Positions 43,300-52,296 of a stretch of 64,000 nt of DNA are shown here, piece by piece. The number at the start of each line of letters is the position of its first letter. Within the stretch, counting starts at the first letter, position 1. The position numbers and the translations under genes are program-made. Location of the stretch: positions 1 through 64,000 of the forward strand of contig DATAOC010000029.1 of NCBI GenBank assembly GCA_036265915.1, written 5' to 3'. The notes under the pieces are model-generated. The model ran no database searches, had not been told where the DNA came from, and saw only the letters and a list, made by a program, of their open reading frames with translations. This DNA comes from AR12 sp036265915. Lineage in GTDB: Bacteria > Methylomirabilota > Methylomirabilia > Rokubacteriales > CSP1-6.

Positions 43300-45144
43300 T
43301 CAGCGCGCGAGCGCGGCGGCGATCCGGAGCGCCAGCGGCGTGCTCTCGAGCGTCTCGAGCGGCGCCGGGAGTGCGATCGACCAGTTCGGTCGCTCGTCGG
43401 TCGTGCCGGGAACGTTCGGACGCTCGCGTACGGCGAGCGCGTCGTCCAGAGTCGCCGTCACCAGGCGCGACGGCACGCGCGCGAGCAGCGCGTGCGCGGC
43501 GGCGATGACGTCCTCGGCCGGCGCGTCGAGCGGGCGGCCGGTGGCGACGGCGAGACGCTTGCGGATGGCGTCGAGCGCGGCCTCGTTGGGCTCGAGGCCG
43601 AGGGCCCGTTGCTCGACGAGATCCGCGCCCGTCCACAGGCCGGCGATGGTGGGGAGATCGTGCGTCGTCACCGCCGCCATCGCCAGCTCCGGATACGACG
43701 CGGGCGCGCCCTCCTCGAACCAGAGGACCCGATACGACAGCACGCCGCGCTCGGCCAGTCGCTCGCGCACCCCGGCCTCGACCGTGCCGAGGTCCTCGCC
43801 GACCACGAACGCGCCGGCGCGGGTGCTCTCGAGCGCGACGATCGCGAGGAGATCGTCCGCGGGATACCGCACGTACGCGCCGTCTGCCGGGGTGAGTCCT
43901 GTCGGAATCCAGTACAGCCGGAAGAGTCCCATGACGTGATCGATGCGCAGGCCTCCGGCGTGGCGAAGCGCCGCCCGGATGGTCTGAACGAACGGTGCGT
44001 ACCCGAGCGCGCGCAGCCGGTGGGGAATGAACGGCGGCAGGCCCCAGTCCTGTCCGCGCCTGACGTAGCGGTCGGGCGGCGCACCCACGCTCGCGCCAGT
44101 GGCCAGCGCGTCCTGCCAGGCCCAGGCGTCGGCGCCGTCGGGGTCGACGCCGATGGGAAGGTCCTGCATCACGCGGATCTCGGCGCCCGCGGCCTGCAGC
44201 TGCGCCTCGAGGCGCCACTGCAGCCACTGGTGAAACCGGACGCGCTCGGCGTGCTCGGCGGCAAACGCGTCGACGGCGGCAGTGCCGGGACGTCGGAACT
44301 GAGCGGGCCAGGCGCGGAAGCCGGCTCCGAAGCGCTCCGCCAGCACCGAAAAGATCGCGAACTCGCGAAGACTTGGACCCCCCTCGTTCACGTAGCGATC
44401 GAAGGCGGCCTCGCGTCCGCCGTCGCACGCGAACAGCTGTTGCAGCGCCCTCATCTTCAGCGCGAAGACCCGCGGGCGATCGATGAGCCGGTTCTCGTTG
44501 AGGGCGCGACCGAGCCGGCCCAGCTCTTCGAGCTCGGGTCCGAGCGCCTCGGCGCCGGGTATCTCCTCGATGCGCAGGTAGAGCGGATTGAGGAAGCGGC
44601 GACTGCTCGCGCAATACGGGCTCGGCTGCTGGGTCGCAAGCGGCAGCGGTGCCGTGAGCGGATTGATGAGGAGGATGCGCGCGCCCAGCTCGGCCGCCCA
44701 GCGTCCGAGGCGGCGGAGATCGGCGAGGTCACCGATGCCCCAGGAGGCGGTCGAGCGCGTCGCGTAGAGCTGCGCCGCCCACCCCCACGCGCGCGATGGC
44801 GGCAAGGGGCAGCGCGCCGGCGCGACGATCAGCGTCCGCGGCTCGGGCTCCGAGCGCGTGACGAGCGTGTGGTAGCCGAGCGGCAGGTCGGCGGGCAGCC
44901 GGCGGTCCACGTCGAGCGTCTCCTGCGACTCCAGCGTGATGCGACCGGGGCCGTCGATCCCGTGCGCCTCGCCCGCCCGGACGACGAGCACGCGCCCCGG
45001 TGGTGGCGCGTCGCCCTCGGCACTCATGGCGGCGCGGACGGCCCGGCGACTCTCGGCCGAGACCGGTCGCCACACCCCGAGCGCGTCCTCGTAGCCATCG
45101 GCGATCGACCAGGCATCCGTCGTCGGCGACCGCATGGCTGCCAT
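43300..45144 (-). CDS. malQ: 4-Alpha-glucanotransferase MalQ
   Basis: 614 residues from ATG 45144, four bases after the ligD stop. GH77 amylomaltase that transfers glucan chains, usually in glycogen or maltose metabolism. WAAQLYATRSTASWGIGDLADL opens the catalytic barrel in short form; DLPIGVDPDGADAW, LRIDHVMGLFR (catalytic Asp), VVGEDLGTVE (Glu) and TTHDLPTIAG (third acidic residue) mark the active site. The first 100 residues form an extra beta domain. No other glycogen gene is present; cotranscribed with ligD by position. Confidence 0.92.
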   Translation of the reverse strand: MAAMRSPTTDAWSIADGYEDALGVWRPVSAESRRAVRAAMSAEGDAPPPGRVLVVRAGEAHGIDGPGRITLESQETLDVDRRLPADLPLGYHTLVTRSEPEPRTLIVAPARCPLPPSRAWGWAAQLYATRSTASWGIGDLADLRRLGRWAAELGARILLINPLTAPLPLATQQPSPYCASSRRFLNPLYLRIEEIPGAEALGPELEELGRLGRALNENRLIDRPRVFALKMRALQQLFACDGGREAAFDRYVNEGGPSLREFAIFSVLAERFGAGFRAWPAQFRRPGTAAVDAFAAEHAERVRFHQWLQWRLEAQLQAAGAEIRVMQDLPIGVDPDGADAWAWQDALATGASVGAPPDRYVRRGQDWGLPPFIPHRLRALGYAPFVQTIRAALRHAGGLRIDHVMGLFRLYWIPTGLTPADGAYVRYPADDLLAIVALESTRAGAFVVGEDLGTVEAGVRERLAERGVLSYRVLWFEEGAPASYPELAMAAVTTHDLPTIAGLWTGADLVEQRALGLEPNEAALDAIRKRLAVATGRPLDAPAEDVIAAAHALLARVPSRLVTATLDDALAVRERPNVPGTTDERPNWSIALPAPLETLESTPLALRIAAALAR

Positions 45145-45148
45145 GGCA

Positions 45149-47173
45149 TCAAGCTCCGTGCCGTCGCCGGCGCGTCGGCGAATGCAGGATCGCACCGAGG
45201 TCGGCGCCCGGGTGGTTTCGCAGCGCCTTCCACAGGTCGCCGACCTTCCGGACACGGTCCGGCATCGTGGCCAGCGTGAACTCGCCGCGATCCACGCCCG
45301 CGTGGATCTCGCGCCAGGTGAGGGGCGCCGACACGCCGGCGTCGGCAGTGGCGCGGACGCTGTACGCCGTCGCGAGGGTCTTGCCACGGATGTTCTGCAG
45401 GTAGTCGATGTAGACGCGGCGCCCACGTGCGTCCACGGCGCGCTCGACGGTGGCGAGCTTCGGACGCCGATCGGCGACGACGGTGGCGATGATCTCGCAG
45501 AACAGGCGTCCCGTCTCGTAACTGGTGTGCGGCGGCAGCGGAATGTAGATGTGCAGGCCCTGGGCGCCGGACGTCTTGGCAAGGGCCGGGGTGCCCAGGC
45601 GCTCGAGCTCGTCGTGGATGAAGCGCGCGACGTCGACGACCGCGCCGAACGTCACCCCGGGCATGGGATCGAGGTCGAGCACGACGTGATCGGCGTCGTC
45701 GAGCGATCCCACCCGGGAAAAGCACGGATCCTGCGAGATCGCCGCGATCTGCGTCATGAAGAGCAGGGTGGCGAGCGATCCGCCGACGAGCCGGGACGGC
45801 ACCTCGCGGTCGCCGGGCAGCGTCGCCTCTCGCACGCCGGGTGGGACATCGGTGGGCGCCCTCTGCTGGTAGAACGCCTTGCCGCGGACGCCGTCGGGGA
45901 AGCGCCGCATGACGAGCGGGCGGTCGGCGACGGTCGGCAGCAGCAACGGGGCGGCCCACGCGTAGTAGCGCATGAGCGTGCCTTTCGTCATGCCGCTCGC
46001 CGGCCAGAACACCTTGTCGAGATGGCCGACGGTGAGCTCCACGCCGCCGGGTAACGACACGAGGCCCTCGCCGCCGCGGTGCTCGATCTCCGTCAGTGTT
46101 TCGATGACCGCGGACATCGGGCCCGTGACCGTCGGCCACGCCGAGACCGGCTTGCTCGGCCGGCGTTGCCGCCGGGCAGTCTGGGCGCCGAGCGGCTCGC
46201 GCCGCACGGAGGCGGCGGGCACGTCGTCCCGCACACCGAGATACTTCGGGTGGCGGAACACGCCGTCCTCGGTCCACTCCGCGAACCCGACGGTGACGAC
46301 GACCTCGGGACGCGTCCAGTGCGGCTTCTCGTTCGTCCGCGGTCGGGTCGCAAACGGGCAGACACCGGTCTCGAGCGGCCGCAAGATCTTCGCGAGGCGT
46401 TCCAGCTCACGATCGCTGAACCCGGTGCCGGTGTGCCCGACATACCGGAGCGCACCACTCTCCCAGACGCCGAGCAGCAGGGCGCCGAAGTGGGCGCGGC
46501 TGCCCCGTCCCTCCGTGTAGCCGCCCACGACGGCGTCCTGCCGGCGAACGATCTTGATCTTCCGCCAGGCGGGGCTGCGGCGACCGCTCTGGTAGGGCGC
46601 ATCGAGGGCCTTCGCGACGATCCCTTCCCAGCCGCGCTCGATCGCCTGCCGGTAGAGCGACCGGCCGTCTCCGGCGTGGAAGTCGCTGAGCCGGAGCACG
46701 CGCGTCCCGGTATTGCCGAAGATCCGCTCGAGCCGGGCGCGGCGCGCCGTGAGCGGCAGCGGCCGCACGTCGAGCTCGCCGTCCCTGAGCACATCGAACG
46801 CGATGAACGCGACCGGCTGCGTCACCAGGCGGCCGCCGTTCGCCGGCACCGCGGCCAGGTGAATGCGCCCCTGCAGGCGCTGGAATCCCGCCGGCTCGCC
46901 GCTCGGGTCGAGGGCCACGATCTCGCCGTCGAGCAGCACGTCGGCTTTCAGGCCGTGGGCGAAGACGGAAAGGGCGCGCGCGACCTCGGGAAACTGCCCG
47001 GTCTTGTCGTTGCCGAGGCGCGACCAGATCCGGACGGCGTCGGGGCCTCCCCCGGCCCGGACGGTGACCAGCGCGCGGATACCGTCGTACTTCGGCTCGT
47101 AGGCGAACCGCGCACTGTCGAGTGGCGCCGGCCCCAGCGAGGCCAGCATCGGACGGAGCACCGGGTGTGGCAT
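45149..47173 (-). CDS. ligD: LigD-type ATP-dependent DNA ligase, LIG-POL order
   Basis: 674 residues from ATG 47173. Non-homologous end-joining enzyme. The ligase domain is first: EPKYDGIRAL with the adenylated K28, then EGIVAKALDAPY and RPEVVVTVGFAEWT. The primase-polymerase domain follows after about residue 370: TVGHLDKVFWPASG, MRRFPDG, VVLDLDPMPG (metal Asp pair) and SGAQGLHIYIPL. The 3'-phosphoesterase domain is absent and no ku gene is in the window. A TACACT box lies 12 bases upstream of the start. Confidence 0.92.
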   Translation of the reverse strand: MPHPVLRPMLASLGPAPLDSARFAYEPKYDGIRALVTVRAGGGPDAVRIWSRLGNDKTGQFPEVARALSVFAHGLKADVLLDGEIVALDPSGEPAGFQRLQGRIHLAAVPANGGRLVTQPVAFIAFDVLRDGELDVRPLPLTARRARLERIFGNTGTRVLRLSDFHAGDGRSLYRQAIERGWEGIVAKALDAPYQSGRRSPAWRKIKIVRRQDAVVGGYTEGRGSRAHFGALLLGVWESGALRYVGHTGTGFSDRELERLAKILRPLETGVCPFATRPRTNEKPHWTRPEVVVTVGFAEWTEDGVFRHPKYLGVRDDVPAASVRREPLGAQTARRQRRPSKPVSAWPTVTGPMSAVIETLTEIEHRGGEGLVSLPGGVELTVGHLDKVFWPASGMTKGTLMRYYAWAAPLLLPTVADRPLVMRRFPDGVRGKAFYQQRAPTDVPPGVREATLPGDREVPSRLVGGSLATLLFMTQIAAISQDPCFSRVGSLDDADHVVLDLDPMPGVTFGAVVDVARFIHDELERLGTPALAKTSGAQGLHIYIPLPPHTSYETGRLFCEIIATVVADRRPKLATVERAVDARGRRVYIDYLQNIRGKTLATAYSVRATADAGVSAPLTWREIHAGVDRGEFTLATMPDRVRKVGDLWKALRNHPGADLGAILHSPTRRRRHGA

Positions 47174-47279
47174 CGGCGTTGCCCTAGTGTAGACGCGGCC
47201 GATTCGCCGTATCCTCGAGGCGGCCACCGAGAACTAACGGCAACGTTCTTGCTCTTCCGGACCTCCGGAGGTGACCCCT

Positions 47280-47732
47280 ATGAAGGCAACCGACCTACTC
47301 AAGAAGCAGCATCGGTCCGTGGAGAAGCTCTTCAAGAAGGCCCAGAACACCGAGGACGCCCGTGGCCGGCGTCAGCTCATGGAGCAGATCGCCAGCGAGC
47401 TCCAGATGCACACGAAGATCGAGGAAGAGATCTTCTATCCGGCGGTACGCGAGACGGGCACGTCGAAGGCCTCGGAGATGGTGGACGAAGCGTTCGAGGA
47501 GCACCACGTCGTGAAGCTCGTCCTGGAGGAGCTGCCGAAGGTCGATCCCGAGGACGAGCGGTTCGAGGCGAAGATGACCGTTCTCTCCGAGCTCGTCGAG
47601 CATCACGTCGAGGAGGAAGAGGGCGAGATGTTCCCGATGGCCGAGAAGAAGCTGGGCGCCCAGCGCATCAAGGACCTGGGGCAGCAGATGGAGCAGATGG
47701 CCGGGAGCGCGGGTCAGCGCCGGGCTGCGTGA
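47280..47732 (+). CDS. Hemerythrin-like domain protein
   Basis: 150 residues from ATG 47280 behind a strong GGAGGTGA. A four-helix hemerythrin HHE-type bundle with the iron-ligand pattern QHRSVEKLF, MHTKIEEEIFYP, EEHHVVKLVLEEL and EHHVEEEEGEMFP. Likely binds a di-iron centre for oxygen, NO or iron sensing/storage. GTG 47271 is in frame but lies inside the ribosome site. Its stop overlaps the protease ATG (TGATG). Confidence 0.88.
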   Translation: MKATDLLKKQHRSVEKLFKKAQNTEDARGRRQLMEQIASELQMHTKIEEEIFYPAVRETGTSKASEMVDEAFEEHHVVKLVLEELPKVDPEDERFEAKMTVLSELVEHHVEEEEGEMFPMAEKKLGAQRIKDLGQQMEQMAGSAGQRRAA

Positions 47733-48886
47733 TGCGGCGCGCGGCGGGCTTGCTCTTGATTCTGGCGCTCGTGGGGGCGGCGCTCTGGGCCACCGGCGTC
47801 GTCTCGGTCAAGATCAACCCGCCGATCACGCGCACGGCAAGTGCCTCGCCCTTCTGGCGTGAGGTCAGCGGCGAGGCCGCGCTCCCGCCCGCGCTCCGCG
47901 TCTGGGTCGACCTCGCCAAGGCCGCCAAGCCGGCCGTCGTCAACGTCTCGACGACCCAGCGGGCCCAGGCGCGAGGTCCGCTGAGCGACGAGTTCTTCCG
48001 GCGGTTCTTCGAGCAAGGGCCGCGTGACGAGACGCCGCGCGGTCGGCAGAGCCTCGGCTCGGGCGTCATCGCGTCCAGCGAGGGCTACATCGTCACGAAC
48101 TTCCACGTCGTCCGCGGCGCCGACGCCATCGTCGTGCGGCTGGCGGACCAGAGCGAGTTCCCGGCCAAGCTCGTGGGCAGCGACGCGAAGTCCGATCTCG
48201 CGCTGCTGAAGATCGACGCGCGCGGCCTGCCTGCGATGCCGTTCGGCGACTCGGACCGGCTCGAGGTCGGCGAGCCGGTCATGGCGATCGGCAATCCCTT
48301 CGGACTCGACCAGACGGTCACCACGGGCATCGTGAGCGCCAAGGAGCGCTTCATCGGCAGCGGACCGTACGACGATTTCATCCAGACGGACGCGTCGGTG
48401 AATCCGGGCAACTCGGGCGGCGCGCTGGTGGACACCCGTGGCGCGCTGGTCGGGATCAACACCGCGATCTTCTCGCAGACCGGCGGCTCGGTCGGCATCG
48501 GCTTCGCGATTCCCGTGAACATCGCGAAGGAGGTACTCGGGCAGCTGCGCGCCACGGGCAAGGTCGTTCGCGGCTATCTCGGCGTGGCGGTGACGCCGGT
48601 GACGCCCGACGCCGGAAAGTCCGCGAACCTGCCGGCACGGCGCGGTGCGCTCGTGGCCGAGGTGGTCCCGGGCTCGCCGGCAGCTGGGGCCGGCATCAAG
48701 CCCGGTGACGTCGTCGTCCGCTTCAACGGCGACGAGGTCCAGGATCCGCACGACCTCACGCGCCGGGTGGCCGGCACGCCGCCGGGCCAGCAGGTCAAGC
48801 TCGAGCTCGCGCGCTCGAACGGCACGGTGACGGTGGCGCCCAGGCTGTCGGTGCTGAAGGACGCGCCCACCGCGGAGGACCGCTGA
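47732..48886 (+). CDS. HtrA/DegP-family serine protease with one PDZ
   Basis: 384 residues. A signal anchor at 1-25 (LLLILALVGAALWATGVV) exports it to the periplasm. Trypsin-like triad H125 (TNFHVV), D155 (SDLALLKID) and S228 (PGNSGGAL), then one C-terminal PDZ domain (AEVVPGSPAAGAGIKPGDVVV). Degrades or refolds damaged envelope proteins. The single PDZ resembles DegS or short HtrA forms. Translationally coupled to the hemerythrin gene. Confidence 0.94.
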   Translation: MRRAAGLLLILALVGAALWATGVVSVKINPPITRTASASPFWREVSGEAALPPALRVWVDLAKAAKPAVVNVSTTQRAQARGPLSDEFFRRFFEQGPRDETPRGRQSLGSGVIASSEGYIVTNFHVVRGADAIVVRLADQSEFPAKLVGSDAKSDLALLKIDARGLPAMPFGDSDRLEVGEPVMAIGNPFGLDQTVTTGIVSAKERFIGSGPYDDFIQTDASVNPGNSGGALVDTRGALVGINTAIFSQTGGSVGIGFAIPVNIAKEVLGQLRATGKVVRGYLGVAVTPVTPDAGKSANLPARRGALVAEVVPGSPAAGAGIKPGDVVVRFNGDEVQDPHDLTRRVAGTPPGQQVKLELARSNGTVTVAPRLSVLKDAPTAEDR

Positions 48887-48901
48887 GCGGCGGCGGCGGT
48901 C

Positions 48902-48910
48902 TGCTACGAT
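48902..48910 (+). promoter_or_regulatory. Extended -10 TGC-TACGAT before HhH protein gene
   Basis: TGC plus TACGAT with a predicted leader of about 33 bases that contains AAAGGAG ahead of the ATG at 48950. Confidence 0.45.
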
Positions 48911-48949
48911 CACCGCCATCACACGCCCCGCACCCAAAGGAGAAGCGTC

Positions 48950-49345
48950 ATGAAGAGGCTCATTGCCCTGGTCGCCGTCGTGCTCTTCGCGTTCGGTGTC
49001 GGCGTCACCCCCGCCCTCGCGCAGAAGGACGCTCCCAAGGCCGACACGAAGTCGGCGCCGAAGACGACCGGCGCCAAGGAGATGCCGAAGGAGAAGATCG
49101 ATCTGAACAGCGCGTCCGCGGAGCAGCTGCAGACGCTGCCCGGTATCGGCGAGGCGCTCTCCAAGAAGATCGTCGACAACCGGCCGTACAAGCGCAAGGA
49201 CGAGCTCGTGCAGAAGAAGATCGTGCCCGGCGCGACCTACGACAAGATCAAGGATCACGTGATCGCCAAGCAGTCGACCGCCGAGAAGGCGGACGACACG
49301 AAGAAGTCCGACAAGCCGGCGCCGACGGCGGCCACCAAGAAGTGA
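48950..49345 (+). CDS. Secreted helix-hairpin-helix (ComEA-like) protein
   Basis: 131 residues. Signal peptide cleaved after ALA (about 24), then a Lys/Pro/Ala-rich linker, one HhH pair (IDLNSASAEQLQTLPGIGEAL) that binds DNA in ComEA-like proteins, and a Lys-rich tail. Could take part in DNA uptake or bind DNA at the cell surface; no competence gene is nearby. A strong bidirectional hairpin follows. Confidence 0.82.
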   Translation: MKRLIALVAVVLFAFGVGVTPALAQKDAPKADTKSAPKTTGAKEMPKEKIDLNSASAEQLQTLPGIGEALSKKIVDNRPYKRKDELVQKKIVPGATYDKIKDHVIAKQSTAEKADDTKKSDKPAPTAATKK

Positions 49346-49351
49346 CGCGCG

Positions 49352-49376
49352 GCGGGGGCGGCCACGCCGCCCCCGC
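49352..49376. terminator. Bidirectional terminator hairpin
   Basis: Perfect 11-bp stem GCGGGGGCGGC / GCCGCCCCCGC with a three-base loop, between two convergent genes. No T-tract. Confidence 0.6.
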
Positions 49377-49379
49377 GTC

Positions 49380-50150
49380 TCACCGCGGGCGCCGGGGCGG
49401 CATCATCCCGTTGAGCGCCAGCCGTCCGCCGTCCACGTACACCGTGCTGCCCGTCATGTACGACGACATATCCGACGCCAGGAAGACCGCGACCTCGCCG
49501 ATCTCCCGCGGCTCGGCCACGCGCTGCATCGGCGTGCGAGCGTAGACGCCGTCCTTCCACTTCCGGTTCCGCAGCAGGTGGCGCGTGAGCCCGGTGACGA
49601 CGGTGCCGGGGCCGATCGCGTTCACCCGGATGCCATGTGGCGCCAGGGCGATGGCCATGGCCTTCGTGAGCTGGCGGACGCCGCCTTTGGTGGCGGCATA
49701 GGCGGCCGACTCGGGCCGCGCGACCTCCGCGTTCACCGACGACAGCGTGATGATGACGCCCGCGCGGCGGCGCGCCATCCGGCGGGCGGCGGCCTGGGCG
49801 ACGAGGAACGTGCCCTTCAGGTTGGTGTCGATGATCCGGTCCCAGGTCGCCTCGTCGAGATCCAGGAACGGGACAATGGGCTCGATCGCCGCGTTGGTGA
49901 CCGCGATGTCGAGCCGCCGCCATTTACGCTCGATGGCCGCGACCCCGTCGTCCACGGAGCCTTTGCTCGCCACGTCCATGTGCAGGGCGAGCCCGCGCCC
50001 GCCGAGACGGCGAGCGGTTGCCGCGGCCGTCTGTGGATCGATGTCGGCCACGGCGACGCGCGCGCCCTCCCGCGCGAATGCCAGCGCGATCGCCTCGCCG
50101 ATACCCCGGCCGCCTCCGGTCACGAGCGCTACCTTGTCCTTGAGTCGCAT
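49380..50150 (-). CDS. SDR-family oxidoreductase
   Basis: 256 residues from ATG 50150. Classical short-chain dehydrogenase: VALVTGGGRGIGEA for NAD(P) binding, ADIDPQ at the end of strand 2 (Asp, NAD preference), the NAA motif in VTNAAIEP, and SSVNAEVARPESAAYAATK giving Ser/Tyr/Lys. Ends with VYVDGGRLALNG. Substrate unknown. Confidence 0.88.
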   Translation of the reverse strand: MRLKDKVALVTGGGRGIGEAIALAFAREGARVAVADIDPQTAAATARRLGGRGLALHMDVASKGSVDDGVAAIERKWRRLDIAVTNAAIEPIVPFLDLDEATWDRIIDTNLKGTFLVAQAAARRMARRRAGVIITLSSVNAEVARPESAAYAATKGGVRQLTKAMAIALAPHGIRVNAIGPGTVVTGLTRHLLRNRKWKDGVYARTPMQRVAEPREIGEVAVFLASDMSSYMTGSTVYVDGGRLALNGMMPPRRPR

Positions 50151-50250
50151 GCCTCGTCCTTCCCGGCAACGGCGGAGTCGACAGCCCCGCCGCCCGTGGC
50201 TGCGCATCGTACTGCAGTCGGCGGCGCCGTGCCGTGGCCGACCACGGCGA

Positions 50251-50259
50251 TGCTAGAAT
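50251..50259 (+). promoter_or_regulatory. Extended -10 TGC-TAGAAT before CPBP gene
   Basis: TGC plus TAGAAT, ten bases ahead of the ATG at 50270; leader of about three bases. Confidence 0.45.
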
Positions 50260-50269
50260 CCCGGCGACG

Positions 50270-51064
50270 ATGCGGGTGTGGCGCGTGTTCGCGACGTATC
50301 TGGCTGCGGTGGCCGCGATCTTTGCCACGTCGGGTATCGCCATCCTGGCCCTCAAGTCGATGTTCCCCGACGTCGCCGATCAGGCCCTCTTCGAGAGCCT
50401 GCCCGGCCTGATCGCCGGCAGTCTCGCGTCGTCCACGGCGCTGATCCTCACGATCCTGATCATGGTGCAGCCCCCCACCGCGGCGGCGCTGCGGCTGCTT
50501 CCGGGCTGGGAGACCGGGCGGGCGCTCGCCATCATGGTGCTCGGCATGCTCGCTCTGGGACAGCTCCTCGACTCGCTCACCTGGCTGCTCGGCTGGGGGC
50601 AGCAGGGCGCCATGGCGCTGGTGCGCCGCGCGCTCGAAGGCACGGTCGGGCCGGAGCTCTTCGCGGCCGTCGTCGTGTTCGGACTGCTGGCCGGCGCCGC
50701 GGAGGAGATCTTCTTTCGCGGCTTCATGCTCGCGCGACTGCGGGAGCACTGGAGCGGCACGGCGGCCATCCTGGTCACCGCGGCGTGCTTCGGCATCCTG
50801 CACGTCGACGAAAGCGGCGTTCACATCGTGCTGGCGTTCGCCATGGGGATGTATCTCGGATTCGTCGTCGAGCGCACGGGCAGCACGCTGCCGGCGATCG
50901 TGTGTCACGTCGTGAACAATATCGTCTACACCCTGCAGACGGCGCTCGGCGGCACGCTCGAGGATCGGCGGAGCAACGCCGCCGTTGCCGCGGCGTGCGC
51001 GCTGCTGTTCGCCGCGTGTCTGGCGTGGCTGCGGCGCGTACAGCCGCCGCCCACGCCCGCATGA
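50270..51064 (+). CDS. CPBP-family intramembrane metalloprotease
   Basis: 264 residues from ATG 50270. Seven or eight membrane helices. The ABI/CAAX-like motif set is present: EEIFFRGF (motif 1), FGILHVDESG (motif 2, His) and HVVNNIVYT (motif 3). Likely cleaves prenylated or bacteriocin-type peptides in the membrane. A GTG 12 codons upstream is in frame but precedes the -10 box. Confidence 0.85.
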   Translation: MRVWRVFATYLAAVAAIFATSGIAILALKSMFPDVADQALFESLPGLIAGSLASSTALILTILIMVQPPTAAALRLLPGWETGRALAIMVLGMLALGQLLDSLTWLLGWGQQGAMALVRRALEGTVGPELFAAVVVFGLLAGAAEEIFFRGFMLARLREHWSGTAAILVTAACFGILHVDESGVHIVLAFAMGMYLGFVVERTGSTLPAIVCHVVNNIVYTLQTALGGTLEDRRSNAAVAAACALLFAACLAWLRRVQPPPTPA

Positions 51065-51141
51065 CGGTTGCGGCGCAGCGCGGCCCGGCGGTACGCTACG
51101 GCACGCGTGTCCACAGTCGAGCCCTAGCCCCGGAGACCACC

Positions 51142-51477
51142 ATGGCCGAGCTGACCCGTCGCTATGTCGTCATGACGCTTGCCACCGAGGCGCCGTTCGA
51201 TCCCGCCGATCCCGACGGCGTGTTCGTGCTGAAGCCGTGGAAGGACCCGGCGGCGCTCCGCGCGCTTCTCGCGTATCGCGACAGCTGCTACCCCGAGCTG
51301 GCGCGTGACCTCGACGCGTGGATCCGCGCGATCCAGTCGGGGCCGAAAGTCCGCGGCGACGTGGGCACGCGCAACGAGCCGCATGCGAGCAAGGGACACG
51401 TGAAGGCGAAGTCGGGCGGTCATCCGCGCGCGAAGCCGGCCTCACGGCGCTCGCTGCGCCGGCGCAAGCGCCGGTGA
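51142..51477 (+). CDS. Small hypothetical protein with basic tail
   Basis: 111 residues from ATG 51142; ATG 51061, overlapping the CPBP stop, is a possible longer start of 138 residues. A compact acidic/hydrophobic half (RYVVMTLATEAPFDPADPDG, LKPWKDPAALRALLAYRDSC) is followed by a very basic Arg/Lys-rich tail ending RRRKRR. May bind nucleic acid. I do not recognise it. Stop overlaps the hydratase start by four bases. Confidence 0.55.
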   Translation: MAELTRRYVVMTLATEAPFDPADPDGVFVLKPWKDPAALRALLAYRDSCYPELARDLDAWIRAIQSGPKVRGDVGTRNEPHASKGHVKAKSGGHPRAKPASRRSLRRRKRR

Positions 51478-52238
51478 CGGTCGATATCCTGGCGGCGGCG
51501 CTCGCCGCGCGCGACGAGCCGTGCCCGCACACGCCGCCGAGTGCCACGCGGCGTCTGACGGTCGCCGAGGCGTACGAGGCGCAGGATCGCGTGCGTGAGG
51601 CGCTCGTCGGCCGCGGCGAGCGCGTCGCGGGATGGAAGGCGGGCTTCACCAACAAGGCGGCGCAGGACGCCTACCGGGTCGCGGAGCCGGTGTGCGCCTT
51701 CCTGCTGACGAGCGGCGTGCTGTCCAGTGGTGCCGAGATCGCGGCCGCCCGCTTCGTCCGCGCCGGGGTCGAAGCCGAGATCGCGTTCGTCATGAAGGAG
51801 CAGCTCGCGGGCCCTGGCGTGACGCCGGCTCGCGCGATGCTCGCCGTCGCCGGCGCCATGCCGGCGCTGGAGCTGATCGACGTTCGCTACCGCGGCCAGG
51901 CGCTGGGCACCGACCTGATCGCGGACGGCGTCTACGCCAAGGCCATCGTGCTGGGCGGCGCGCTCACGCCGCTGGCGGGCATCGACCTCGCGCTGGAGGG
52001 CCTGCTCTACGAGCTGAGCGGCGCCGTCGTCGGCACCGCGACCGCGGCGGAGGTGTTGGGCACGCCGCTGAACTCGCTGGCCTGGATCGCCAACCATCTG
52101 GGTGGCCGGGGGCTCGCGCTACGGGCCGGCGATGTCGTCATGAGCGGCTCGGTCTCCAAGATTCTCCAGCCCAAGGCGGGCGACACCGTGCGGGCCACGT
52201 TCACGCGACTCGGGTCCGTGTCCGTTCGCTTCGCGTGA
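51474..52238 (+). CDS. 2-Keto-4-pentenoate hydratase/FAH-family protein
   Basis: 254 residues from GTG 51474. FAH-superfamily hydratase of meta-cleavage aromatic pathways (MhpD/XylJ type) that adds water to 2-hydroxypenta-2,4-dienoate. AGWKAGFTNKAAQ, AGVEAEIAFVMKEQL (metal Glu pair) and PLNSLAWIANHLGGRG with GSVSKILQPKAGD are characteristic. No dioxygenase or aldolase neighbours, so the pathway is unknown. Confidence 0.82.
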   Translation: MTVDILAAALAARDEPCPHTPPSATRRLTVAEAYEAQDRVREALVGRGERVAGWKAGFTNKAAQDAYRVAEPVCAFLLTSGVLSSGAEIAAARFVRAGVEAEIAFVMKEQLAGPGVTPARAMLAVAGAMPALELIDVRYRGQALGTDLIADGVYAKAIVLGGALTPLAGIDLALEGLLYELSGAVVGTATAAEVLGTPLNSLAWIANHLGGRGLALRAGDVVMSGSVSKILQPKAGDTVRATFTRLGSVSVRFA

Positions 52239-52296
52239 GCGCTCGCACGCGGCGTCGCCTCCGGCGCGCCGATCTCGTGACGCGGTGACGCTGTCC

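Noticed and set aside
42260..44614. A 784-codon galE fusion
   Set aside because: The N-terminal 459 codons are antisense-phase shadow of malQ; the galE start at 43237 has a -10 and the correct N-terminus.
51441..51478. Third copy of the pur repeat around GCGCCGGCGCAAGCGCCGG
   Set aside because: Only the GC palindrome is similar; the left block with GCCTCCCCC is absent and the sequence is explained by the Arg/Lys codons of the tail.
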